From NCBI GenBank assembly GCA_963730535.1, contig CAVSRU010000012.1, positions 1 through 64,000 of the forward strand: a stretch of 64,000 nucleotides of DNA. Direction: 5' to 3'. Shown here one piece after another: positions 33,477 to 41,658 of the stretch (position 1 is its first letter; each line of letters opens with the position of its first letter). A program made the translations under genes and the position numbers. This stretch comes from DASSUW01 sp963730535 (GTDB lineage Bacteria > Actinomycetota > Thermoleophilia > Solirubrobacterales > Solirubrobacteraceae). Under the pieces are notes generated by a model that was given only the letters and a program-made list of their open reading frames with translations, was not told the origin of the DNA and did not search any database.

Positions 33477-34435
33477 CGGTGCGTCGCGACGCGGGAGACC
33501 GGCGTGGCGGGGCCCCCAAAGTAGCGTTGGGCGATGTCGGCATCGACCTGCGCCAGCTCCCGCTGGACGGCCTCGAGCGTGCCGGCGATCGCCGCGTCGC
33601 TGTCGGCGGTCCGGGCCCGGAAGTCGAGGTCGGCGGTCAGCCGCCCGACGCGCAGGACGGCGGGCGAGCCGCGGTAGCTCGGGTCGGCAGCGGTCAGCGC
33701 GGTGTGCAGCGCCTCGACCGAGAAGGCGACCGAGTCGGGGTAGTCGCGCTCGTAGAGCAGGAAGCGCGCCACCGGCCCGGCGTTGGGCGGCGCCGGCACC
33801 GCGCGCCGGTAGGCCTGGAACCCGCCGACCGCCTGGAGGAGCGCGAGCGCCTGGCCGTCACGCAGGTGCTCCTCCGCCCCCTCGCCGCCCGGCGGGAGCG
33901 CCACCCGCAGCATGCGCAGCACCATGTCGCCGGCCTCGATCGCCGCGCCGGCCTGGAGGAAGGCGTGCGCCTCGTCGCGCAGCATCGTCCGGCTCGTGAC
34001 GCCCCAGAACATGCCGCAGCGCTCGCGGATGTAGGCGTAGACCGAGTACGGACCCGTCTGGAGCGCGGCCGACATGTCGCGCCGGGCGAGCCCGAGGTGG
34101 AACGTGTTGATGGCCTCCCACATCTCGGCCGAGAAGACGTCGCGCACCGTGCGGGCTCCCTCGCGCGCGCGCGTGACGCAGTTGAGCACCGACGTCGGAT
34201 GCTCGGGGTCGAGCGTGAGCATGCCGAGCACCTCGTCGCGCGAGGCGGGGCTCTCCGGCGGCTCGCCGGAGACGATCGTCACCAGGTGGCCCCACGAGAG
34301 CAGGACGCCGGCCGGCTGGTCGGGGCGCGCCTGCACGTCCGCGTGGAAGATGCCGTCCAGCATGCGCGCGGTGTGCTCGGCGCGGGCCAGCTGGCGGCCG
34401 ATCCAGTACAGCTCGTGGGCGATCCGGGCGAGCAC
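33473..34435 (-). CDS. Alpha-E domain protein
   Basis: 320 residues from GTG 34435 (MLARIAHELYWIGRQLARAE). The all-helical alpha-E domain is recognisable from LYWIGRQLARAEHTARMLDG, SREGARTVRD-type TRAREGARTVRDVFSAEMWE, and NTFHLGLA. Its biochemical role is unknown. It is always found with the circularly permuted ATP-grasp protein and transglutaminase, as here. Only 2 bases separate its start from the ATP-grasp stop, and it overlaps the transglutaminase (ATGA). The open frame extends far upstream to 36085, but that part is antiframe to the ATP-grasp gene. Confidence 0.9.
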   Translation of the reverse strand: MLARIAHELYWIGRQLARAEHTARMLDGIFHADVQARPDQPAGVLLSWGHLVTIVSGEPPESPASRDEVLGMLTLDPEHPTSVLNCVTRAREGARTVRDVFSAEMWEAINTFHLGLARRDMSAALQTGPYSVYAYIRERCGMFWGVTSRTMLRDEAHAFLQAGAAIEAGDMVLRMLRVALPPGGEGAEEHLRDGQALALLQAVGGFQAYRRAVPAPPNAGPVARFLLYERDYPDSVAFSVEALHTALTAADPSYRGSPAVLRVGRLTADLDFRARTADSDAAIAGTLEAVQRELAQVDADIAQRYFGGPATPVSRVATHR

Positions 34436-34437
34436 GC

Positions 34438-36003
34438 CTACTGCTGTTGCTGTTGCTGCTGCTGGGCGGCCCACTGGCCCTGGCTGAGCCCGGGCATCCG
34501 CGGCGGCGCCCAGCGGGGCGGCGCGGCCAGGTCGCCGCCCGTGTCGGCGCCGTCCTCGAGCACCCAGGTGTCCTTCGACCCGCCGCCCTGCGAGGAGTTG
34601 ACGATCATCGACCCTTCGCGCAGCGCGACGCGCGTGAGCCCGCCGGGCACGATCCGGATGTCGTCGCCGAAGACCGCGAACGGCCGCAGGTCGACGTGGC
34701 GGGCGGCGAGCGAGCCGTCCGCGCCCGCGGTAGGGACGGTCGAGAGCCGCACCAGCTCCTGGGCGATCCAGCGCTCGGGCTCGCGCAGGACCCGCTCCGC
34801 CTGGAGCTCGAGCTCCTGCTCGGTCGCCGACGGCCCGATGAACACGCCCTTGCCGCCGGACTCGCTGGTGGGCTTGACGACCATCTCCCCCAGCCGCTCG
34901 AGCACCCAGGCGCGCTGCTCGGCGTCGGCCATCAGGTAGGTCGGCACGTTGTCGAGGATCGGCTCCTCGCCGAGGTAGTAGCGGACCATCTCGGGCACGT
35001 AGTGGTAGATCGCCTTGTCGTCGGCGACGCCGGTGCCGACCGCGTTGACGATCGCCACGCTCCCGGCCCGGTAGGCGCGCATGAGACCGGGGACGCCGAG
35101 CATCGAGTCGGGCCGGAACTCGAGCGGGTCCATGAAGTCGTCGTCGATCCGGCGGTAGATCGCGTGCACCCGCTGGAGGCCGCGCGTGGTGCGCATGTGG
35201 CAGACCGCGTCGCGGACCACGAGGTCGGACGCCTCGACCAGCTCGACGCCCATCTGCCGCGCCAGGAACGCGTGCTCGAAGTAGGCCGAGTTGAACGGGC
35301 CCGGCGTCCACACGACGACGGTCGCCTCCTCCTCCCCGCCCGTCGGCGCGACCTCCTCGAGCGCCGTGCGCAGGAGCGCCGGGTAGTGGTCGACCGGCCG
35401 CACCCGGTACGAGGAGAAGAGACCGGGCAGCAGCCGTGTCATCGCCACCCGGTTCTCGAGCACGTACGAGATGCCGCTCGGCGTGCGCACGTTGTCCTCG
35501 AGCACCTTCCAGGAGCCGTCGCCGTCGCGCACCAGGTCGCAGCCGGACACGTGGCAGTACACGCCCCCGGGCGGCCGGATGCCGTGGGCGGCGCGCGCGA
35601 ACCCGGAGCGGGAGACGATCAGCTCCCACGGCACGAGCCCGTCGTGGACGATCTCGCGCCCGTGGTAGACGTCGTCGATGAAGTGGTTGAGCGCCCGGAT
35701 GCGCTGCGCGAGGCCGCGCTTGATCGAGCGCCACTCGCTCGCGGGGATGATGCGCGGCACGAGGTCGAGCGGGAACGGGCGGTCGCGCGTCGGGCCGTCG
35801 TGGTCGGGTCCCGCGGCGTCGAACGTGATCCCCTGCTGCATGAAGATCGCGTCGCGCCGGCGGCCCGCCGCCGCGAGCTCCTCGGGCCCCAGCGCGGCGA
35901 GCGCGTCGACCAGCGTGCGGGCGTACTCCCGCGGCGCGCCGAAGGCATCGACCATCTCGTCGTAGAACCCCTCGCGCACCTCGACCACGGCCGGAATCCT
36001 CAC
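34438..36003 (-). CDS. Circularly permuted type 2 ATP-grasp protein
   Basis: 521 residues from GTG 36003 (MRIPAVVEVREGFYDEMVDA), preceded by GGGGA. A TTG 21 bp upstream is an alternative start. Family marks: MQQGITFD, DVYHGREIVHDGLVP, SGCDLVRDGDGSWKVLEDN, VRTPSGISYVLENR, and the ATP-grasp end VNSSQGGGSKDTWVL. KPTSESGGKGVFIGP carries the nucleotide-contacting Lys/Gly loop. It probably forms amide bonds with ATP as an energy source, with transglutaminase and alpha-E partners downstream. The C-terminus ends in eight consecutive Gln codons (34441-34464), a low-complexity tail unlike the usual family end. Confidence 0.93.
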   Translation of the reverse strand: MRIPAVVEVREGFYDEMVDAFGAPREYARTLVDALAALGPEELAAAGRRRDAIFMQQGITFDAAGPDHDGPTRDRPFPLDLVPRIIPASEWRSIKRGLAQRIRALNHFIDDVYHGREIVHDGLVPWELIVSRSGFARAAHGIRPPGGVYCHVSGCDLVRDGDGSWKVLEDNVRTPSGISYVLENRVAMTRLLPGLFSSYRVRPVDHYPALLRTALEEVAPTGGEEEATVVVWTPGPFNSAYFEHAFLARQMGVELVEASDLVVRDAVCHMRTTRGLQRVHAIYRRIDDDFMDPLEFRPDSMLGVPGLMRAYRAGSVAIVNAVGTGVADDKAIYHYVPEMVRYYLGEEPILDNVPTYLMADAEQRAWVLERLGEMVVKPTSESGGKGVFIGPSATEQELELQAERVLREPERWIAQELVRLSTVPTAGADGSLAARHVDLRPFAVFGDDIRIVPGGLTRVALREGSMIVNSSQGGGSKDTWVLEDGADTGGDLAAPPRWAPPRMPGLSQGQWAAQQQQQQQQ

Positions 36004-36096
36004 ACGACGATCCCCGCCCCGCAACGCCGGACGGTCGAGCCTTCTGCGCCTCCTCTTCGCCCCACTGTCGACCGACGAACGTCATGATGTCGCGTT

Positions 36097-36870
36097 ATGG
36101 GGCGCCTGAGCGTCTGCGTCGCCGGAGCCACGGGCTGGACGGGAAGCGCCGTGGCGGAGGCGGTGGCGGGCGCCGATGACCTCGAGCTGCGGTCGGCCGT
36201 GAGCCGGTCGGCGGCCGGCGGGGAGATCGGCGGCGCGCCGGTGTTCGCGACCGTGGACGAGGCGCTCGACGGGGTCGACGTGCTGATCGACTACACGGCG
36301 CACGACGTGGTCAAGGGCCACGTGCAGGCAGCCATCGAGCGCGGCATCTCCGTGGTGGTCGGGAGCTCCGGCCTCACAGCCGCCGACTTCGAGGAGATCG
36401 ACGCGGCCGCGCGCGAGCGCGGCGTCGGGGTCGTCGCGTCAGGGAACTTCTCGGTCACCGCGGCCATGGCCCAGGCGGCGGCGCTGCTCGCCGCTCGCCA
36501 TCTGGACCGCTGGGAGGTGATCGACTACGCGAGCGCGACGAAGCCGGACGCGCCGAGCGGCACCGCGCGCGAGCTGGCCGAGCGCCTCGGCGCGGTGCGC
36601 CGGCCCGCGGTCGACGTGCCCGCGACGCAGCCGGCACGCGGCGAGGAGATCGCCGGCACGCAGGTCCACTCGCTGCGCCTGCCGAGCTTCACGGTCGCCA
36701 CCGAGGTGGTGTTCGCCGCGCCCGACGAGCGGCTCTCGATCCGCCACGACGCCGGCAGCTCGGCGGCGCCCTACGTGGCGGGGACGCTGCTCGCCGCCCG
36801 GGCCGCCCCGGGCCGCGTCGGCCTCACCCGCGGGCTCGACACCCTGCTGCTCGACCAGCGGTCGACCTGA
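36097..36870 (+). CDS. dapB: 4-hydroxy-tetrahydrodipicolinate reductase
   Basis: 257 residues. The nucleotide-binding loop is VCVAGATGWTGSAVAEAV, the catalytic loop is EVIDYASATKPDAPSGTA (His replaced in the family by ExxHxxxK-like; here the Lys and the DAPSGTA substrate loop are clear), and GNFSVTAAMA is present. The family reduces the DapA product to tetrahydrodipicolinate in the lysine/diaminopimelate pathway. The expected H-H-K catalytic pair reads DYASATK, so the usual histidines are absent. The protein could be a divergent paralogue with a different role. It is divergent from the ATP-grasp gene by 93 bp and stands alone. Confidence 0.8.
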   Translation: MGRLSVCVAGATGWTGSAVAEAVAGADDLELRSAVSRSAAGGEIGGAPVFATVDEALDGVDVLIDYTAHDVVKGHVQAAIERGISVVVGSSGLTAADFEEIDAAARERGVGVVASGNFSVTAAMAQAAALLAARHLDRWEVIDYASATKPDAPSGTARELAERLGAVRRPAVDVPATQPARGEEIAGTQVHSLRLPSFTVATEVVFAAPDERLSIRHDAGSSAAPYVAGTLLAARAAPGRVGLTRGLDTLLLDQRST

Positions 36871-36924
36871 TCTGAGACCGGCGGTCGGTGGTCCCAGGCC
36901 CCCGCGGCGCCGATCATCCTGCAT

Positions 36925-37380
36925 ATGACGGAGATCATGCGGATCGTGGACAGCGACGAGCGGTCGCTCACGGCGCGCGTGGAGGTCGCCCTGGCGGCGC
37001 TCGGCCCCGGCCCGGTCGTGCAGCGCTTCACGCTCTGGTACACGACCCGTCCGCCGGTCCATCACGCGGTGCTGCGCGTCGAGCGTAGCGAGGATCAGCC
37101 CGCGGCGAGCGCCTCGCGGACGGCGCGGGGTCGACCCCCAGCGCGTCGAGCGTCCTGCACGCGCCGCCCGACTCGTCCTGGAGCGAGGCGAGCAGGAGGT
37201 GCTCGACGCCGATGTAGCCGTCGCCGCAGCGCACCGCCTCGCGCAGCGACTGCTCGAACACCGCGCGCGCGTACGCGGAGATGCCCTGCGGCCCCGGGGC
37301 GACCGGTGCGGGCCGCGGCGGCGGCGGCTGGCCGTCGATCAGCGTCGGCTGCGCGCAGGCGCGGGCGCGCTCGAGCGTGA
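36925..37380 (+). CDS. Possible small protein; only the first 55 codons look coding
   Basis: From ATG 36925 the frame reads MTEIMRIVDSDERSLTARVE then VALAALGPGPVVQRFTLWYT, with strong G/C preference at third positions up to about 37088. Beyond this it runs antisense to the Clp-N gene and looks like a shadow. A TAG at 37086-37088 one frame away would be a sensible end. The real gene may be about 54 codons with a single-base error near its 3' end. No family recognised. Confidence 0.3.
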   Translation: MTEIMRIVDSDERSLTARVEVALAALGPGPVVQRFTLWYTTRPPVHHAVLRVERSEDQPAASASRTARGRPPARRASCTRRPTRPGARRAGGARRRCSRRRSAPPRAATARTPRARTRRCPAAPGRPVRAAAAAAGRRSASAARRRGRARA

Positions 37381-37807
37381 CCTCGGTGCGCAGGACGGCG
37401 GCCGCCCACGCCGAGTCGCAGCGGATGATGCCGAGCAGGAGGTGCTCGCTGCCGACCGTCCCGGCGCCCAGCGCGGTGGCCTCCTCGCGCGCGAGGTTGA
37501 CGGCGGCGCGCGCCTCTGACGTCACGAGGATCCGCCCCCGCGGAGCGCCGCTCGCGGCCCGCGGGTCGGGCAGCTCGACCCCCACGAGGTCGCGGTAGCG
37601 CCGGTGGGCCGCCTGGCGGGAGATCCCCAGCGCCTGGCCGACCGACCCGAACGAGCCGCCCGCGTCGAGCATGCGCGCGACCTGGAGGCGCTCGAAGGCC
37701 ACGAGCTCCTCCCGAAGGGCGGTCACGGCCCGCAATGCGGCGGCCGGCTCGCCGGCCCGCACGGCGTGCTCGGTCAGGTCGCGCAGGCGCTGCGGCACGC
37801 TGGTCAC
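37028..37807 (-). CDS. Clp protease N-terminal domain protein with N-terminal HTH
   Basis: 259 residues as read. An N-terminal HTH (SFGSVGQALGISRQAAHRRY, about 50-70) is followed by two Clp-N repeats: VNLAREEATALGAGTVGSEH with LLLGIIRCD, and FEQSLREAVRCGDGYIGVEH with LLLASLQDE. No AAA domain is present. Such stand-alone Clp-N proteins may be adaptors or regulators. The last 30 codons look wrong: after LGVDP the current frame gives APSARRSPRADP. One added C in the CCCC run at about 37133-37136 would give DPRAVREALAAG and a stop at 37095, the expected family ending. A single-base indel or sequencing error is likely. Confidence 0.78.
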   Translation of the reverse strand: MTSVPQRLRDLTEHAVRAGEPAAALRAVTALREELVAFERLQVARMLDAGGSFGSVGQALGISRQAAHRRYRDLVGVELPDPRAASGAPRGRILVTSEARAAVNLAREEATALGAGTVGSEHLLLGIIRCDSAWAAAVLRTEVTLERARACAQPTLIDGQPPPPRPAPVAPGPQGISAYARAVFEQSLREAVRCGDGYIGVEHLLLASLQDESGGACRTLDALGVDPAPSARRSPRADPRYARRAAPRDGPADGSCTRA

Positions 37808-37879
37808 GCGGATCGTCCTACCCCGCGGCCGCCGAGGAGATCCGCGACGTGCTCGCCCCGGAGGACCCGGAGCCCGCGC

Positions 37880-38935
37880 TCACCGAAGGCCGCGCCGGCT
37901 GAGCTCGATCAGCTCGTCGGTCACGTCCTTCGCGGTGATGAACCGCGGCCCGGTGGCGATGACCTCCCCGCGGGCAGGGAAGAGGCCGTGGCGGGCGCGT
38001 TCGGCGAGCAGCATGACCGGCGTGTAGCCCTGCAGGTACGGCTGCTGGTCGACCGCGAACAGCACCCGCTTGATCCGCACCGCCTCGAGGATCTCGGGCG
38101 TGAGGTCGAACGTCGCGAGCTTCACGTCGCGGCCGAACCCGCCGGCCCGGACCGCCTTCAGCGCCGGCAGGTTGGCCGACGTGCCGAGCGACATCACGCC
38201 GTCGACGCCGAGCTGCTCGATCGCATCGGAGATCTGCCGCTGCGCACGCGCGGCATCCTGGCCGTCGACCGAGATCTGGCTCGCCCGCCCGCCGCGTCGC
38301 CGCATCCCCACCGAGAAGCCGCGGCACCGCTGGTCGACCCCCTCGTTGCCGGTCTCCTGGTTCACGCACAGGCCGTGCCGCACGCCGGCTCGCGCCATCC
38401 GACGCCCGCTCTCGAACCCCGCCCGCCACTCCGGCTGGCCGACGTGGACGGGGATGCCGAGGTCACGGAAGCGGTCGCTGCCCGAGTTGATCGAGACGAC
38501 CGGGATGTCGGCCTTGATCGCGCGCCGGATCGGCGCCCGCAGGGCGCGGATGTCCGGGAGCGAGACGACGAGGCCGTCGAGCCGCGCCGAGATCGCCTCG
38601 TCGATCAGGCGGCCCATGCGCGCCACGTCGTACGTGTCCGGGGCGCGGTAGGAGACCGCGACGCCCGACTGGCGCGCCGCGTCCTCGAGCCCGCGCCGCA
38701 CGATCGCCCAGAAGCCGTCTGACGCCTGGCCGTGGCTCACGAAGGCGATGCGCGTGTTGGTCACGCGCAGGCCGGAGCCGCGCCGCGGCGTCGGCTCGGC
38801 GAGGAGGCCGCCGCCGGGGTCCTCGTCGCCGCCCTGCGCATAGAGCGTCGGCTCACGCACCGTGCTCGTCTCGCCGCAGGCGGCCACGACCAGGGCGAGC
38901 CCGAGCATGGCGAGGATCGCGACGCGGCGGATCAC
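37880..38935 (-). CDS. Sugar-binding lipoprotein (RbsB/LacI-like periplasmic binding protein)
   Basis: 351 residues from GTG 38935. The lipoprotein signal is VAILAMLGLALVVAACGE, with the lipobox VAAC. The type 1 periplasmic binding fold starts RIAFVSHGQASDGFWAIVRR and includes LDGLVVSLPD, IPVVSINSGSD, and GLCVNQETGNEGVDQRC. It would bind a sugar or similar ligand at the outer face of the membrane. No ABC permease or ATPase is nearby. It instead overlaps the histidine kinase gene (GTGA), suggesting it is the ligand-binding part of a sensory system. Confidence 0.87.
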   Translation of the reverse strand: MIRRVAILAMLGLALVVAACGETSTVREPTLYAQGGDEDPGGGLLAEPTPRRGSGLRVTNTRIAFVSHGQASDGFWAIVRRGLEDAARQSGVAVSYRAPDTYDVARMGRLIDEAISARLDGLVVSLPDIRALRAPIRRAIKADIPVVSINSGSDRFRDLGIPVHVGQPEWRAGFESGRRMARAGVRHGLCVNQETGNEGVDQRCRGFSVGMRRRGGRASQISVDGQDAARAQRQISDAIEQLGVDGVMSLGTSANLPALKAVRAGGFGRDVKLATFDLTPEILEAVRIKRVLFAVDQQPYLQGYTPVMLLAERARHGLFPARGEVIATGPRFITAKDVTDELIELSRRGLR

Positions 38936-40470
38936 GGTTCCTCCGGCCGGGTCGGGATGTGGGCCGACAGCCGCGTGCCCTCGCCGAGCGGGCTGTCGAG
39001 GGCGAGCCGGCCCTCGAGCGCGGAGAGGCGGTCGCTGAGGCCGCGCAGGCCGGTGCCGACGTCGAGCTGGGCGCCCCCGACGCCGTTGTCGGCGACCTCG
39101 ACCTCCACCTCGCCGCGGCGGCGGCGCACGCTGACCTTCGCGGTCGTGGCGTTGGCGTACTTGATCACGTTGGTGAGGCCCTCGGCGACGACGAAGTACG
39201 CGGCGGCCTCGACCGGCGCCGGAAGCCGCTCCTCCACGTCGAGCTCGCACTCGATGGCGATCGGGACGCGCTCGACGAGCACGTGGATGGCGGGGGCCAG
39301 CCCGTGGTCGGAGAGCACGGCCGGGTGGATGCCGCGGGCCAGCTCGCGCAGCTCGGCGAGCGCCACGGCGAGCTTGTCGGCCAGCTCCTCGACGGTCGCG
39401 GCCAGCTCGGGGTCCTGCTTGAGCCGCGCGCGCAGCAGGCGCAGGTCGAGCGCCAGCGAGACGAGCTGCTGCTGGGCGCCGTCGTGCAGGTTGCGCTCGA
39501 TCTCGCGGCGGGCGTCGTCAGCGGCCTCGACGATCCGGCGCCGCGAGTGGCGGAGCTCCTCGAGGCGTGCCCGCAGGTCGGCCTTCAGGCGCTCGTTGTC
39601 GATCGCCAGCGCGGCAGCCGAGGCGGCGGCGTGCACGAGCTCGGGCGTGGCGTCGAGCTCCGCGTCGTGCACGATCGCCGCCACCCGCGTCCCCTCGCGC
39701 TCGACGGCCGTCCAGGCGCGCCCCGAGCCGGCGCGCGGCAGATCCACGCGATGCCCGCGGTCGTCCACGAACACCTCCCGGTCGGGAAGCCAGTAGGCGA
39801 TGTTCAGCGAGCGGTCGCCGAGCCGCTCGGCAAGCATCTCGCGCACCGGCTCCTCCCCCGTGCGCTCCGAGCGCAACAGCGCCTGTGCGAGCGTCCGCAG
39901 CAGCCAGCCGATGCCGTCCTGGGCGGCCACGGCCAGCACGGCGACGGCCGCCGCCAGCACGCACAGCCCGACCGCGAGGACCGCGCCGAGCTGCCATGGC
40001 CCGACCACGCGGTCGCCCTCTCCGCTGAAGCCCTCGGCGGCGAGGACGAGCAGCACGGCGGCCAGCACGACCGGGACCGCGCCGAGCACCAGCGCGGCGA
40101 CGGAGGACGGCAGCCGGAGCATGAGCATCGCGAACGCGCGCCAGAACGCGCCGTAGCCGGTCTGCTCGAGCGTGCCGCGCCAGTCCGTGCGCGGCGGGCG
40201 CGGCACGGGCGGCAGGTGCGCCTCGAGCAGGCGGTTGGCCTGCCGCCGCTCACCCTCCGCGAGGTTCCAGGCGAGGCGCGCCACCTTGGCCATCAGCGGC
40301 AGGCCGACCCACGCCGGGCTGAGGATGGCCCCGAGGATCAGGCCGCCGCCGACCACCACGATGTAGACGAGGCCGTAGCCCACGCCGACCAGCGCGTAGG
40401 CCATCGTGCGGCCCGCCTCGCGAACGTGGCGGGGCAGCTCGAGGCCCCCGGTCGCCCGGATGGCGGTCAT
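38932..40470 (-). CDS. Sensor histidine kinase, NarL/DesK type
   Basis: 512 residues from ATG 40470. The N-terminal membrane sensor region (about 25-215) contains VGVGYGLVYIVVVGGGLILG and LGAVPVVLAAVLLVLAAEGF, with further spans. The HisKA_3 phosphoacceptor is in EIERNLHDGAQQQLVSLALD (His about residue 329). The ATPase has GLTNVIKYANATTAKV (N box), ADNGVGGAQLD (G1) and GTGLRGLSDRL (G2). The kinase is normally paired with a LuxR-type response regulator, but none is adjacent. It is coupled at both ends to a DUF4097 membrane protein (ATGA) and a sugar-binding lipoprotein (GTGA). Confidence 0.92.
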   Translation of the reverse strand: MTAIRATGGLELPRHVREAGRTMAYALVGVGYGLVYIVVVGGGLILGAILSPAWVGLPLMAKVARLAWNLAEGERRQANRLLEAHLPPVPRPPRTDWRGTLEQTGYGAFWRAFAMLMLRLPSSVAALVLGAVPVVLAAVLLVLAAEGFSGEGDRVVGPWQLGAVLAVGLCVLAAAVAVLAVAAQDGIGWLLRTLAQALLRSERTGEEPVREMLAERLGDRSLNIAYWLPDREVFVDDRGHRVDLPRAGSGRAWTAVEREGTRVAAIVHDAELDATPELVHAAASAAALAIDNERLKADLRARLEELRHSRRRIVEAADDARREIERNLHDGAQQQLVSLALDLRLLRARLKQDPELAATVEELADKLAVALAELRELARGIHPAVLSDHGLAPAIHVLVERVPIAIECELDVEERLPAPVEAAAYFVVAEGLTNVIKYANATTAKVSVRRRRGEVEVEVADNGVGGAQLDVGTGLRGLSDRLSALEGRLALDSPLGEGTRLSAHIPTRPEEP

Positions 40471-41246
40471 CGTCGCCCGTCCACCAGCACGTCGCCGCTG
40501 CCGCTGATCGCCTGCACCGCGTACGGCGCGTCGTCGGCGACGACGAGATTGCGCACGCGGGCGCTGCCGAGGTCGCTGTTCGCGTCCACCCGGTAGCGCC
40601 CGGTGGGGACGATCGCGTGCACGTCGCCGCTGTTGGACCGCAGCTGCACGCGGTCGGGTGAGCAGCCGGCCGCGCCGCGCACGCTCCCGGAGGCGGAGAG
40701 CGCGGTGAGCTGGAATCCGCAGAAGCCGTCGACGGCGATGTCGCCCGAGCCCGTGGTGATGCGTGCCGAGGCGGTGAGGCCGATGACCCTGACCTGGCCG
40801 CTGGTCGTCTGCACGTTCAGCTGCACGTTGTCGCGCACGGAGATCCGGTAGCGCGCGCGGCACATGCCCAGCACGGTGTCGGGGCAGCGGGAGGCGATGC
40901 GCAGCACGCCGACCTGCACGGACACGCTCTCGCGCGGCGGGCGCCCGAACGCGAACTCGTCCGTGCGCTGCACCTCCACCGGGCCGGAGGCACCGCCGGT
41001 GATCTCGACCGACGCCTCGCCGAGGTCGAGGTCGATCGCGTTGAGCGTCCCGACCACCGGGTAGCTGGCGATCCGCGTCTCGCGCGACGCGCCCCACCAG
41101 ACGGCGAGCGCGGCGGCCGTCCCGGCCACGAGCACGAGCGACGCGCCGACGAGCAAAGACCATGGGGAGCCCATCCGGGCAGCGCCCAGCCGAACTGAGC
41201 GGCGCGCCCCGGCGTCCACGGTCGGGGCATCCTCCGTGATGCTCAT
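40467..41246 (-). CDS. DUF4097-type beta-strand repeat membrane protein
   Basis: 259 residues with a single membrane span at about 30-52 (LLVGASLVLVAGTAAALAVW), then an external right-handed beta-helix-like region of short repeats: GQVRVIGLTASARITTGSGD, LTALSASGSVRGA, LRSNSGDVHAIV, VQAISGSGDVLVDG. This fits DUF4097/putative adhesin domains, often encoded beside two-component systems. It is the first gene of the operon and overlaps the kinase start by 4 bp. Perhaps it monitors the envelope for the kinase. Confidence 0.85.
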   Translation of the reverse strand: MSITEDAPTVDAGARRSVRLGAARMGSPWSLLVGASLVLVAGTAAALAVWWGASRETRIASYPVVGTLNAIDLDLGEASVEITGGASGPVEVQRTDEFAFGRPPRESVSVQVGVLRIASRCPDTVLGMCRARYRISVRDNVQLNVQTTSGQVRVIGLTASARITTGSGDIAVDGFCGFQLTALSASGSVRGAAGCSPDRVQLRSNSGDVHAIVPTGRYRVDANSDLGSARVRNLVVADDAPYAVQAISGSGDVLVDGRR

Positions 41247-41303
41247 CGAGTTAACGCTATCCGCCGCGCCGGAGGCCGGCGCGGCGGAATGTCATGAATG
41301 CGG

Positions 41304-41588
41304 CTACGCGATCGCGGCGCGGCGGAAACCCGCGGCGCGGCGCCAGAGCAGGCGGCGCGGGCGGTTACCGGTCGCGGCGGTGCGGAGGAGCTGCACGAGC
41401 TCGGCGCTCGGGTAGAACGGGTCGGCCACGGCGCGACCCGAGTCGACGGCGACGGCGGCGCGGATGTCCCCGGCCGCGTATGCGACCACGACGTCTCCCG
41501 CCAGCGGCTCCGCGCTGTCGAGCGCGGCCAGCCGGCGGAGGTCCTCGGCGTCGACGGGGGTGGCGGGGCGGAGCACGAAAGAGGTCAT
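41304..41588 (-). CDS. Small GNAT-like fragment protein
   Basis: 94 residues from ATG 41588. FVLRPATPVDAEDLRRLAAL then VVVAYAAGDIRAAVAVDSGR and AVADPFYPSAELVQLLRTAA resemble the first half of a GNAT acetyltransferase. The acetyl-CoA loop (Q/RxxGxG/A) is missing, so acetyltransferase activity is not expected. I recall similar short proteins as common in related genomes, suggesting a stable small family rather than a broken gene. It is divergent from the LysR gene across about 70 AT-rich bases. Confidence 0.68.
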   Translation of the reverse strand: MTSFVLRPATPVDAEDLRRLAALDSAEPLAGDVVVAYAAGDIRAAVAVDSGRAVADPFYPSAELVQLLRTAATGNRPRRLLWRRAAGFRRAAIA

Positions 41589-41658
41589 GAGAGGAGTGTG
41601 GCCGGAGACCGACATAAATTCAAATGATCGTTGCTTCACGCTGTGATAACGTCTCCTT

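Noticed and set aside
37808..37879. Extra small gene between the Clp-N and lipoprotein genes
   Set aside because: No start, ribosome site or consistent coding bias in the 72-bp gap.
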